From the NCBI GenBank assembly GCA_946479535.1, contig CAMLGP010000222.1:1-5784 (forward strand): a DNA stretch of 5,784 bases. The letters run 5' to 3'. This DNA is from an uncultured Bacteroidota bacterium (GTDB taxonomy: Bacteria > Bacteroidota > Bacteroidia > Chitinophagales > Chitinophagaceae). The position numbers and the translations under genes are program-made. Positions 1-5,784 of the stretch are shown here, in pieces (position 1 is the stretch's first letter; each line of letters starts with the position of its first letter). The notes beneath the pieces were generated by a model. The model did no database searches, had not been told where the DNA came from, and worked only from the letters and a program-made list of their open reading frames with translations.

Positions 1-1
1 T

Positions 2-604
2 TACTGGTATAGTGCTCAAAAAAAAGGCTATAGCGGTGTGGCAGTATTTACTAAGATCAAACCGGATCATGTAGAATATGGTACCGGGCATAAAGTAAGT
101 GATGATGAAGGCAGGGTAATACAGCTGGATTTTGGCGATACGAGATTGATCAATGCCTATTTCCCCTCAGGCACTACCGGTGATGAACGCCAAAGCTTTA
201 AATATGTTTGGCTGGATGAATTTTATGTTTATGTGGAGAAACTGAAGAAGAAACATAAAAAACTGATTGTTTGTGGTGATTATAATATCGCCCATAAAGA
301 AATAGATATTCACGATCCAAAAGGAAATAAGAAAAACTCCGGGTTCCTCCCTGAAGAAAGAGAGTGGATGACCAAGTTTCTGAGCAACGGATGGATAGAT
401 TCATTCCGTCATTTTAATCCAGACCCACACCGGTATAGCTGGTGGAGCCAGCGGTTCCCTACCGTGCGATTGAATAATAAAGGGTGGCGTATAGATTATA
501 TCAGCGTAACTGATTCTCTTAAGAAACAATTGGTCCATGCTGAGATTTATCCGGATATCAAACACAGTGACCATTGCCCTATATACCTGGAAATTAAGGA
601 CTAA
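2..604 (+). CDS. xth: Exodeoxyribonuclease III, 5'-truncated by window edge
   Basis: This is the C-terminal 200 residues of an exonuclease III / AP endonuclease of the EEP (endonuclease-exonuclease-phosphatase) superfamily, which cleaves DNA 5' of abasic sites and removes 3' blocking groups in base excision repair. The frame is open to base 2 and begins YWYSAQKKGYSG, a typical internal stretch of the family, so the GTG at 38 is not the start; about 50-60 N-terminal residues lie outside the window. Visible motifs (partial numbering) are NAYFPSG near 51-57 (its Tyr matches E. coli Tyr109), GDYNIAH at 92-98 (Asp and Asn matching catalytic Asp151 and Asn153), YSWWSQR at 145-151, GWRIDY at 161-166 (Asp matching Asp229) and SDHCP at 189-193 (Asp258/His259 catalytic pair). 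All catalytic residues that should fall in this part are present. The sequence runs to the normal C-terminus and ends in TAA just before an intrinsic terminator. Confidence 0.96.
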   Translation, partial: YWYSAQKKGYSGVAVFTKIKPDHVEYGTGHKVSDDEGRVIQLDFGDTRLINAYFPSGTTGDERQSFKYVWLDEFYVYVEKLKKKHKKLIVCGDYNIAHKEIDIHDPKGNKKNSGFLPEEREWMTKFLSNGWIDSFRHFNPDPHRYSWWSQRFPTVRLNNKGWRIDYISVTDSLKKQLVHAEIYPDIKHSDHCPIYLEIKD

Positions 605-638
605 GAAAGAGTAATAAATTTCCAATATGTTAAAATAT

Positions 639-666
639 AACCTTGCTGATTTTAGCAGGGTTTTTT
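639..666 (+). terminator. Intrinsic terminator after xth
   Basis: CCTTGCT (641-647) pairs with AGCAGGG (654-660), seven pairs including one G-T wobble, around a 6-base loop. AA at 639-640 extends the stem into the T-run, and six T residues follow at 661-666. It lies 35 bases after the xth stop and separates that transcript from the membrane-protein gene. Confidence 0.85.
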
Positions 667-707
667 ATTGGATTTATTACTGATTTTTAAGGCCAAATCA
701 TCTGCAT

Positions 708-3071
708 ATGGGAGCTCTCATTGTATTGCTTTGCCTTATCATATTTGTCATTATTTACCTTCTCTTTAGTCTCAATCAAAAAACAGATACAAATAATACT
801 TCCTTATCCCAAATAAAGGATCAGCTTAAAAAAGTAACAGAACAACTGGAGGCATTACAAAAACAGCCCGGTACCGTTATCTCAAAAGAAGAAAGGTCTG
901 AAATTATACCTGAAATTAAAACTCAGCCTGAAATAAAACAGGTTATTCCAGGTCTGCCAGCACAAAAACCAAAAGAAGAGCCAAAAACGATAGAACCAGA
1001 ATTTGTTAATGCAGAAGATTATGATGAAAGAGCCCTTGATGAATCCAGACCTTCAATCATAAAATCAAAAAAGAATACTGATCTTGAGAAATTCATAGGC
1101 GAGAATCTTGCTAACAAGATCGGTATTGCAGTGCTTGTTCTCGGTATTTCTTTCTTTGTAAAATATGCAATTGATAAAGAATGGATAAATGAGCTGGGCC
1201 GTGTAACCATTGGCTTTATCTGTGGTGGCATATTGATCGGTATTGCACATTATATTCGGCACAAATACCGTTCCTTCAGTTCTGTATTGATCGGTGGTGG
1301 TTTGACTGTATCTTATTTTACTACCGCCTATGCCTTCCACCAGTATCACCTGATTGGCCAGCAGCCTGCCTTTATCATTATGGTGGTGATCTCTGCTTTT
1401 GCGGTGATCCTTTCCCTTTATTATGACCGGCAGGAACTGGCTATTATTGCTACCATCGGTGGTTTTATTACACCCTTCCTGGTAGCTACAGGCCAGGGGA
1501 ATTATATTGCCTTATTTACTTATCTGGGAATCCTTAATACTGCCTTAACAGTATTGGCCTGGTTCAAGAAATGGCCGGCAATCAATAGCATCGCCCTGAT
1601 CTTTACTACAATCATATTCGGATCCTGGGTAATTACCCGCACATTATTCAGAGATGATCTGCCCTATAATAACGCTTTGCTATTTGCCACCTTCTTTTAT
1701 TTACAGTTCATTTGTATGAACCTGGTCAATAACCTGAGATTAAGGAACCAGTTTAAAGCTTTTGATTTCATTATAGTACTAAGTGTCAATTTTCTTTATT
1801 ACCTGATTGGCATCTATATCATTTCCACTCATCAGTCGCACCTCAAAGGATTATTTACCCTGTCATTAGCCTTATTCAATTTCCTGTTACTGGCTGTATT
1901 TTATAAGAACCAGCGGGCAGACCGCAATTTCATTTCCCTGCTTACAGGACTGGTATTAACCTTTGTATCATTGATCCCACTGGTTCAGTTTTCCGGGAAC
2001 ACCATTACCCTTTTCTGGGCGGCCGAGACAGTCATATTGCTCTGGATGTATCAGCGTACACGCATGATACATCTTAAACTGGCTTCAGTAACTGTGTTGC
2101 TCCTGATGTTTGCCAGCCTGTTTTATACCTGGTTTATCGTCTATCTGGCGGGAGACAAAATAATTCCCATTATTATCAATAAAGGATTTACTACATCTTT
2201 TGCCGTTTCAGTTGCACTGTTCATCTATGCAGGTTTGATAAAGAAGGAAAAGAACCCTGTATTTCTTAGTAGCGAGATCCCAATAGGAACAATTGCCGGA
2301 TTTATTGGCAGCCTTGCCTATGCAATAGCATATTTTACCGGTGCGCTGGAAATTTCCTATCAGTTCATAACACGTTATCCCGGTACGGAGATCCATACCC
2401 TATATATCCAGGCATTTTCCTTTGCAGCAGCAATTATCATTCTTTCGCTTCACAGGAGATCTGGCTCTTTTCCTATCCTGAAATTGGCACTAACCGCTAT
2501 TTCACTGGCCATTTATCTTTTTTATTTGAGGACAGGATTTGAAGTATCGGCCGCATTGAGCAATTCTCCAAATAGTTTGTTGTTCATGGCACACTGGATG
2601 GCAGGTATGCTTTTGCTATGGCTGCTGGCAGATTCAGCACGTTATTGTTTTGGGGCTCAGCATGTACGATTTGCTTCCTTCCGGGCGGAACTCACCTGCC
2701 TGGCTTCAATGAGTCTTGTGTTTCTATTGAGTGTTGAAATGTACCATATCATGCTCTGGACACATCCTGGCAATGAAAATGACCTGGTGTGGTGGGAAAA
2801 TCTTTATTACAAGGCTGGCCTTAGCATACTCTGGAGTTTATGCTCCTTTACCATGATCTGGCTGGGAATAAGGAAAAACTTTCAACCTCTTCGGATCCTG
2901 GGACTGACCTTATTTAGCATTACCCTGATAAAATTATTCTTCTATGATATCCGCAATATTCCGCCTGGTGGCAAAATTGCGGCATTCATTCTGCTGGGAA
3001 TTTTACTACTTACAGTATCTTTCATGTACCAGCGATTAAAAAAGATACTGATCGATAAACCGGAGGCCTGA
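708..3071 (+). CDS. DUF2339 polytopic membrane protein
   Basis: A 787-residue predicted inner-membrane protein of the DUF2339 family (function unknown). The N-terminus has one membrane helix (about 3-22), a short coiled coil (about 33-53) and a charged, Pro/Glu/Lys-rich linker to about 125. The family core follows with roughly 22 further hydrophobic segments between about 137 and 773. Family-like blocks are the opening GENLANKIGIAVLVLGISFF (131-150) with VKYAID just after, YYDRQELAIIATIGGFITPF (238-257), FWAAETVILLW (436-446), and the C-terminal block with IKLFFYD (741-747) followed by a glycine-rich helix and YQR near 774. Its length falls within the range of known DUF2339 proteins. ATG 708 is chosen because it directly precedes the first membrane helix; no clear Shine-Dalgarno site is present, as is usual in Bacteroidota. 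The DUF4286 gene follows after 18 bp. Some family members have been linked to the envelope, but nothing in the sequence assigns a substrate or reaction. Confidence 0.9.
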   Translation: MGALIVLLCLIIFVIIYLLFSLNQKTDTNNTSLSQIKDQLKKVTEQLEALQKQPGTVISKEERSEIIPEIKTQPEIKQVIPGLPAQKPKEEPKTIEPEFVNAEDYDERALDESRPSIIKSKKNTDLEKFIGENLANKIGIAVLVLGISFFVKYAIDKEWINELGRVTIGFICGGILIGIAHYIRHKYRSFSSVLIGGGLTVSYFTTAYAFHQYHLIGQQPAFIIMVVISAFAVILSLYYDRQELAIIATIGGFITPFLVATGQGNYIALFTYLGILNTALTVLAWFKKWPAINSIALIFTTIIFGSWVITRTLFRDDLPYNNALLFATFFYLQFICMNLVNNLRLRNQFKAFDFIIVLSVNFLYYLIGIYIISTHQSHLKGLFTLSLALFNFLLLAVFYKNQRADRNFISLLTGLVLTFVSLIPLVQFSGNTITLFWAAETVILLWMYQRTRMIHLKLASVTVLLLMFASLFYTWFIVYLAGDKIIPIIINKGFTTSFAVSVALFIYAGLIKKEKNPVFLSSEIPIGTIAGFIGSLAYAIAYFTGALEISYQFITRYPGTEIHTLYIQAFSFAAAIIILSLHRRSGSFPILKLALTAISLAIYLFYLRTGFEVSAALSNSPNSLLFMAHWMAGMLLLWLLADSARYCFGAQHVRFASFRAELTCLASMSLVFLLSVEMYHIMLWTHPGNENDLVWWENLYYKAGLSILWSLCSFTMIWLGIRKNFQPLRILGLTLFSITLIKLFFYDIRNIPPGGKIAAFILLGILLLTVSFMYQRLKKILIDKPEA

Positions 3072-3089
3072 GCCGGTACAAAATAACTT

Positions 3090-3395
3090 ATGATCGTTTA
3101 TAATGTTACTGTAAAGGTGCAGCATTCCATTGCAGAAGCCTTTATGAAATGGATGAAGGAAGAGCATATCCCGGATATTATCAATACGGGATGTTTTACG
3201 CATGCCCTGATCTATCATTTGATGGAAGCAGATGATGAAGAGGGCCTCACGTATGCCATTCAATATCATGCAAAAGATTATGCCCACTACAAAAAATATC
3301 TTGATCAGTTTGCAAATAGCATGAGCAAGGTTACTTATGATAAATGGGGAGAACAATACATTGCATTCAGAACTGTAATGCAGGTTGTGAATTGA
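3090..3395 (+). CDS. DUF4286 family protein
   Basis: A 101-residue soluble protein matching the DUF4286 family, small proteins typical of Bacteroidota with unknown function. It starts MIVYNVTVKV, continues with a Trp/Lys/Glu-rich helix ending in HIPDI (residues 26-30) and the characteristic TGCF (33-36). TYAIQYHAKDY (54-64) forms a second probable strand, and DKWGEQYIAFRTVMQVV (84-100) is the conserved tail. The alternation of strands and helices suggests a small ferredoxin-like or dimeric alpha-beta barrel fold; that is inference. No signal peptide or membrane segment is visible. The gene begins 18 bp after the DUF2339 stop with no terminator or promoter between, so it is probably co-transcribed with it. 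Its ORF is full length with no sign of damage. Confidence 0.88.
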   Translation: MIVYNVTVKVQHSIAEAFMKWMKEEHIPDIINTGCFTHALIYHLMEADDEEGLTYAIQYHAKDYAHYKKYLDQFANSMSKVTYDKWGEQYIAFRTVMQVVN

Positions 3396-3401
3396 TTGTG
3401 T

Positions 3402-3428
3402 AAAACTCTTGCCCACTGCGGGTTTTCA
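3402..3428 (+). terminator. Weak candidate terminator after DUF4286 gene
   Basis: CCC (3412-3414) and GGG (3420-3422) close a 5-base loop and are followed by TTTT (3423-3426); AAAAC upstream (3402-3406) can also pair with GTTTT. The stem is short and the T-run is only four bases, so this is a weak call. It is supported mainly by position, between the DUF4286 stop and the HU promoter. Confidence 0.3.
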
Positions 3429-3485
3429 CGATTTCCAGGATTGAAATTTACCGGAGAATTCTTTTTCCTGCATTCAAAATCCTAT

Positions 3486-3493
3486 TAAATTTG
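3486..3493 (+). promoter_or_regulatory. Bacteroidota -7 element of the HU gene
   Basis: TAAATTTG is an exact match to the Bacteroidota -7 consensus TAnnTTTG. It lies 35 bases before the HU start codon, which predicts transcription starting near 3500 and a leader of about 25-30 bases that is A-rich (CAAAAAGACAGAG just before ATG). The -33 element (TTTG-like, expected about 19-20 bases upstream) is poor: only a T-run at 3462-3466 is found. Confidence 0.6.
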
Positions 3494-3528
3494 CCTCCGT
3501 TACAAATTCACTCAAAAAGACAGAGATT

Positions 3529-3798
3529 ATGAACAAAGCTGAATTAATTGCGAAGATCGCCGATGACACTGGTATTACTAAAACCCAGGCAAATGACACC
3601 CTGGATTCATTTGTAGAAGCTGTTACTAAGACGTTGAAAAACGGCGGTAAAGTTACACTGGTTGGCTTTGGCACTTTTATGGTTTCAGAGAGAAAGGCCC
3701 GTAACGGTCGCAATCCACAAACAGGCGAAGTGATCAAGATCAAGAAGAGGAGAGTAGCCCGTTTCAAAGCCGGTAAAGAGCTGGCTGCAAAATTGTAA
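3529..3798 (+). CDS. hup: HU family DNA-binding protein
   Basis: An 89-residue histone-like HU protein that binds and bends duplex DNA as a dimer and compacts the nucleoid. Length is normal for the family (about 90). The helical dimerisation half is residues 1-40 (MNKAELIAKIADDTGITKTQ at the start), followed by the signature GFGTF at 46-50. The beta-arm DNA-binding loop covers about 52-75 with RNPQTGE at 61-67, where Pro63 is the residue expected to intercalate at the DNA kink. The C-terminal helix FKAGKELAAKL is intact. The basic arm residues (K56, R58, R61, K70, K72, K73, R74, R75) are all present. The gene is flanked by its own -7 element and a strong terminator, so it is probably monocistronic and highly expressed. 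Whether it is called HU-alpha or HU-beta cannot be told from this window. Confidence 0.96.
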   Translation: MNKAELIAKIADDTGITKTQANDTLDSFVEAVTKTLKNGGKVTLVGFGTFMVSERKARNGRNPQTGEVIKIKKRRVARFKAGKELAAKL

Positions 3799-3817
3799 TC
3801 ACATCATTACAGAAATG

Positions 3818-3853
3818 AAAGAGCTCCTGTCCTTCCGGGTTTGGAGCTTTTTT
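3818..3853 (+). terminator. Intrinsic terminator after HU gene
   Basis: AGCTCC (3822-3827) pairs perfectly with GGAGCT (3843-3848). The stem extends outward through a G-T wobble and three A-T pairs into a run of T residues at 3848-3853. The loop is about 15 bases. It begins 20 bases after the HU stop. Confidence 0.83.
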
Positions 3854-3866
3854 AATCTAATCACCT

Positions 3867-3874
3867 TACTTTTA
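3867..3874 (+). promoter_or_regulatory. Candidate -7 element of the THX gene
   Basis: TACTTTTA differs from the Bacteroidota -7 consensus TAnnTTTG only in the last base. It lies 22 bases before the THX start codon and just downstream of the HU terminator, so THX can have its own transcript. The nearest TTG upstream (3841-3843) is 23 bases away, slightly too far for a good -33 element, so the call is tentative. Confidence 0.42.
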
Positions 3875-3896
3875 CATCTAATAAATCAACATCAAT

Positions 3897-4001
3897 ATGG
3901 GAAGAGGAGATAAAAAAACAGCAAAAGGCAAACGTTTCAAAGGTTCATTCGGGAAATCAAGACCTTCCAAGAAAAAAGCCGCTCCAAAGAAAAAGAGCTA
4001 A
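3897..4001 (+). CDS. 30S ribosomal protein THX (34 aa)
   Basis: A very short gene, ATG 3897 to TAA 3999-4001, encoding a 34-residue highly basic peptide. It begins MGRGDKKTAKGKRFKGSFGK and continues with SRPSKKK and a Lys/Ala/Pro tail. The pattern MG+GD++T+KGK...G.(Y/F)GK.RP.KKK is that of ribosomal protein THX, first known from Thermus thermophilus, where it sits in the head of the small subunit and is thought to stabilise rRNA packing; Bacteroidota carry homologues, often with a basic C-terminal extension as here. More than 40% of residues are Lys or Arg and only one acidic residue is present (Asp5), as expected for an rRNA-embedded peptide. It follows the HU terminator and has its own possible -7 box. 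Length, composition and the conserved N-terminus make a chance ORF unlikely. Confidence 0.88.
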   Translation: MGRGDKKTAKGKRFKGSFGKSRPSKKKAAPKKKS

Positions 4002-4003
4002 GA

Positions 4004-4139
4004 GAATTTCGAAATTTTGAAATTGGGAAATTTTGAAATTTATTTCAAAGGAAATTTCACTCTGAATCTGACCCCTGTTCATTAGGAAGAGTATCTGTTC
4101 TGTTTAAGCAAATTTCCCAATTTCAAAATTTCACAATTC
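4004..4139. repeat. Long AT-rich inverted repeat between convergent genes
   Basis: A 23-base arm at 4011-4033 (starting GAAATTTTGAAATTGGG) is the exact reverse complement of 4110-4132. After a 2-base mismatch the match continues for five more pairs (4004-4008 GAATT with 4135-4139 AATTC). The spacer is 76 bases. Within the left part, GAAATTTTGAAATT is directly repeated at 4011-4024 and 4027-4040, and TTTGAAA (4032-4038) can fold back on TTTCAAA (4043-4049). The left arm starts 2 bases after the THX stop and the right arm ends 3 bases before the pdxH stop codon on the other strand. It may act as a transcript end for both genes, though there is no proper T-run, or be a dispersed intergenic repeat. 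Confidence 0.8.
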
Positions 4140-4142
4140 CCT

Positions 4143-4787
4143 TTAGGGCGCCAGCCGTTCAATTTTCCAGCTTCCATTTTCCTGAAGAGTATATTCCAGT
4201 CTGTCGTGCAGCCTTGAAGGACGGCCCTGCCAGAATTCAATAACAACAGGTTTAACCTTATATCCTCCCCAGTTATCAGGCCGGTCAACCTCACTACCTT
4301 TTATCGCAGCTTCTTTATTTGCATATTGCTTTTCCAGCCATTCCCTGCTCTCAATTACATTGCTTTGCGGAGATATTGTTGCACCGATCTGACTGCCTGC
4401 AGGTCTTGAATGAAAATACAGATCGCTCTCCTCACCTGATACTTTCTGAACAATACCTGTTATTCTCACCTGCCTCTCCATTTCCTTCCAGAAAAACACG
4501 AGACAGGCCTTTGGGTTCTCTTCAAGCTGTTTTCCTTTATAACTGTTGTAATTGGTATAAAAAACAAATCCATTGTCAGAGAATTCTTTCAACAACACTA
4601 TACGGGCAGAAGGAATACCATCTGCTGAGGCCGTTGCAAGCGTCATTGCATTCACTTCATCGATCTTTGCATCCACAGCGTCCTGCCACCATTTGTTAAA
4701 TTGTATAATGGGATCTTGATCGGCTGACTGCTCTGTAAGATTGTCCTGGGAATAATTTTTTCTAATGTCTGCAATGTTTTTTGGCAT
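4143..4787 (-). CDS. pdxH: Pyridoxamine 5'-phosphate oxidase
   Basis: FMN-dependent pyridoxine/pyridoxamine 5'-phosphate oxidase, which makes pyridoxal 5'-phosphate in vitamin B6 synthesis and salvage; cytosolic homodimer. The chosen protein has 214 residues, close to E. coli PdxH (218). Motifs in order: RIVLLK (62-67) and YTNYNSYKGKQL (77-88) for FMN binding, ERQVRITG (104-111), YFHSRPAGSQIGA (124-136), QS (141-142), WGG (173-175), EFWQG (184-188), RLHDR (192-196, matching E. coli Arg197 and His199 at the active site) and the C-terminal WKIERLAP. Start: the frame extends to a TTG at 4808, but that codon is part of an exact -7 promoter box, and the ATG at 4787 gives the family-like N-terminus MPKNIADIRKNY. 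The gene converges on THX. Nothing is missing or disrupted. Confidence 0.95.
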   Translation of the reverse strand: MPKNIADIRKNYSQDNLTEQSADQDPIIQFNKWWQDAVDAKIDEVNAMTLATASADGIPSARIVLLKEFSDNGFVFYTNYNSYKGKQLEENPKACLVFFWKEMERQVRITGIVQKVSGEESDLYFHSRPAGSQIGATISPQSNVIESREWLEKQYANKEAAIKGSEVDRPDNWGGYKVKPVVIEFWQGRPSRLHDRLEYTLQENGSWKIERLAP

Positions 4788-4805
4788 GGGGATAAATTCA
4801 AAAGG

Positions 4806-4813
4806 CAAAAGTA
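4806..4813 (-). promoter_or_regulatory. Bacteroidota -7 element of pdxH
   Basis: Read on the minus strand the bases are TACTTTTG, an exact TAnnTTTG match, 18 bases before the ATG at 4787. Transcription would start near 4800, giving a leader of only about 12-13 bases. The box lies in a T-rich stretch (minus strand), so chance similarity is possible. A TTTG lies 12 bases upstream, too close for a standard -33 element. Confidence 0.5.
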
Positions 4814-4930
4814 AAAAGTAAAAAACAAATACGGCCCTGGCTTACTGAATTAAACTTCTGGTTGACCAGGAAATATAAGAAGAACAGCGCACCACCGAAT
4901 TGACGACTATGGCCTCAATTTTTACTTTTG
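4806..4930. repeat. Short inverted repeat in the pdxH upstream region
   Basis: CAAAAGTAAAAA at 4806-4817 is the exact reverse complement of TTTTTACTTTTG at 4919-4930, twelve bases with a 101-base spacer. The sequence next to each arm is also A/T-biased with GTAAAAA, CTTTTG or GACTTTG repeats. The left arm overlaps the pdxH -7 box and the right arm lies 17 bases beyond the stop of the coiled-coil gene. The intervening sequence also holds a small dyad, CTGGT-TG-ACCAG (4858-4869). Low complexity makes a chance origin possible. Confidence 0.5.
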
Positions 4931-4947
4931 AATTTTGACTTTGAAAA

Positions 4948-5784
4948 TCACTTGTCGTCCTGTTTCTTAACCAGATGGTCTCTTTCTTCAGATACCACAT
5001 TGAGCATGCTTTCTAACTCGCCAATGCGCCTTAACTGGCCTTCCAGCTTTTTGTTGGCATCTGATACCACCTGAAAATCATTGTTCAGTTCTTCCAGGTA
5101 GGTTACGCGCTTCTGCAGCTGGAGACGCTGGAAGTTGGCTTCACGTAACTTGTCTTCCGTATCGTTGAGAAGGGATTGTAATTGTTGATTTTCGGAAGAA
5201 AGGGAGTTGAGCTTTCCTTTCTGTTCATCCATTTCCCGTTTTGCCCGTATATGCTCTTCCTTCAGATCTTCATATTCAAGGTTAAGCATTTTGGATGCCG
5301 TGAGTTGGGATTCCAGTTTCTGGATCTTGCTTTGCAATACACTGAATTCGCTATAAGCACTATCCAGCATGGAAGTCATTTCCTTTGTCAGTGTCTCTTT
5401 CTGGCGAATGTTATGAATTTCTTTTTCCTTTTCAGATAATTCAACCTTCATGTTATTGATCTGGGCAGACAATTCTGCATTGTCCCGCAGTATCTCACGG
5501 TGCATTTCCTCCTTTTCCTTGATCACATCAATATTGCCCAATAGCTGATTGATCTTCTGGTTTTGTTCCAGTAAACCTTGCTGTGCCCGCTGTAATTGTT
5601 CAAGATAATCTGCAGAGTCCATATGGGTCTGCGTGTGAACAACCGGGATCAAATTGGATTGCTGAACCGGAGGAGGTTCTTTTTGAAGGCGATCTATTTC
5701 TTTTTCCAGTTGCTGTATCTCGGCTTCCAGTTTGTTATTCATCCTGCGCATCTCATCTGCCTCAATGGAATAGATATTTACATT
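4948..5784 (-). CDS. Coiled-coil protein of unknown function, 5'-truncated by window edge
   Basis: A mostly alpha-helical coiled-coil protein; I do not recognise a named family. The frame is open to the window edge: eleven codons (NVNIYSIEADE) precede the ATG at 5751 with no stop, so the true start probably lies outside and 278 residues are visible. From that ATG, residues 1-25 form a short coiled coil, 26-48 a Pro/Gln/His-containing break (PPPVQQ, then HTQTHMD), and about 49-265 a long heptad-rich helix full of Glu, Lys, Gln and Leu, ending KKQDDK. There is no visible membrane helix, signal peptide, enzyme motif or terminal domain in this part; an N-terminal anchor or domain may exist beyond the window. 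Such proteins often act as scaffolds or spacers, which is inference. It lies 160 bp upstream of pdxH on the same strand, and pdxH has its own likely promoter, so co-transcription is uncertain. Confidence 0.75.
   Translation of the reverse strand, partial: NVNIYSIEADEMRRMNNKLEAEIQQLEKEIDRLQKEPPPVQQSNLIPVVHTQTHMDSADYLEQLQRAQQGLLEQNQKINQLLGNIDVIKEKEEMHREILRDNAELSAQINNMKVELSEKEKEIHNIRQKETLTKEMTSMLDSAYSEFSVLQSKIQKLESQLTASKMLNLEYEDLKEEHIRAKREMDEQKGKLNSLSSENQQLQSLLNDTEDKLREANFQRLQLQKRVTYLEELNNDFQVVSDANKKLEGQLRRIGELESMLNVVSEERDHLVKKQDDK

Noticed and set aside
38..40. GTG as a possible start of the xth gene
   Set aside because: The frame is open upstream and encodes conserved family residues (KKGYSG), so this is an internal valine codon.
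3036..3416. Open frame of 126 codons on the minus strand opposite the DUF4286 gene
   Set aside because: It lies antisense to a clearly conserved gene and shows no recognisable family pattern, so it is a shadow frame.
3474..3767. Open frame of 97 codons on the minus strand opposite the HU gene
   Set aside because: The HU protein on the plus strand is unmistakable and the opposite translation resembles no known protein.
4011..4040. Direct repeats GAAATTTTGAAATT that might suggest a CRISPR-like or tandem array
   Set aside because: Only two direct copies with a two-base gap, no unique spacers and no cas genes; they are better described as the internal structure of the inverted repeat.
4082..4294. 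Minus-strand open frame of 70 codons overlapping the pdxH 3' end and the intergenic inverted repeat
   Set aside because: It is out of frame with pdxH, its second half comes from the AT-rich repeat, and it has no conserved pattern.
4319..4699. Open frame of 126 codons on the plus strand inside pdxH
   Set aside because: The translation is Cys/His/Leu-rich with no domain pattern and lies entirely antisense to pdxH.
4923..4930. Exact plus-strand TAnnTTTG (TACTTTTG) facing into the coiled-coil gene
   Set aside because: No plus-strand gene follows, and it lies in a low-complexity A/T repeat, so it was not listed as a promoter and is only noted as part of the inverted repeat.

Overview
The window looks like an ordinary housekeeping stretch of a Bacteroidota chromosome, probably Chitinophagaceae or a close relative. 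The evidence is moderate-to-low GC, absence of strong Shine-Dalgarno sites, several matches to the Bacteroidota -7 element TAnnTTTG, a THX ribosomal peptide, a DUF4286 protein and a DUF2339 membrane protein. The genus assignment is inference from gene content and style, not from a search.

Layout, left to right. Bases 2-604 (+) are the C-terminal 200 codons of an exodeoxyribonuclease III (Xth) whose start lies outside the window, closed by a good intrinsic terminator at 639-666. Bases 708-3071 (+) encode a 787-residue DUF2339 polytopic membrane protein. It is followed after 18 bp by a 101-residue DUF4286 protein (3090-3395), and the two are probably one transcription unit. Next come an HU-family nucleoid protein (3529-3798) with a clear -7 box and its own terminator, and a 34-residue 30S ribosomal protein THX gene (3897-4001), which is easy to miss because of its length. 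Convergent to these on the minus strand lie pdxH (pyridoxamine 5'-phosphate oxidase, 4143-4787) and the C-terminal part of a long coiled-coil protein of unknown function (4948-5784, N-terminus beyond the window).

Apart from the two pairs of neighbours, the genes do not form one pathway: they cover DNA repair, nucleoid structure, ribosome structure, vitamin B6 metabolism and two uncharacterised membrane or scaffold proteins. I see no mobile element, CRISPR array, RNA gene, toxin-antitoxin module or defence system. The most distinctive non-coding feature is a long AT-rich inverted repeat (4004-4139) that fills the space between the stop codons of the convergent THX and pdxH genes almost exactly. 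A second, shorter inverted repeat of related style (4806-4817 / 4919-4930) sits upstream of pdxH, and one of its arms carries the pdxH -7 box.
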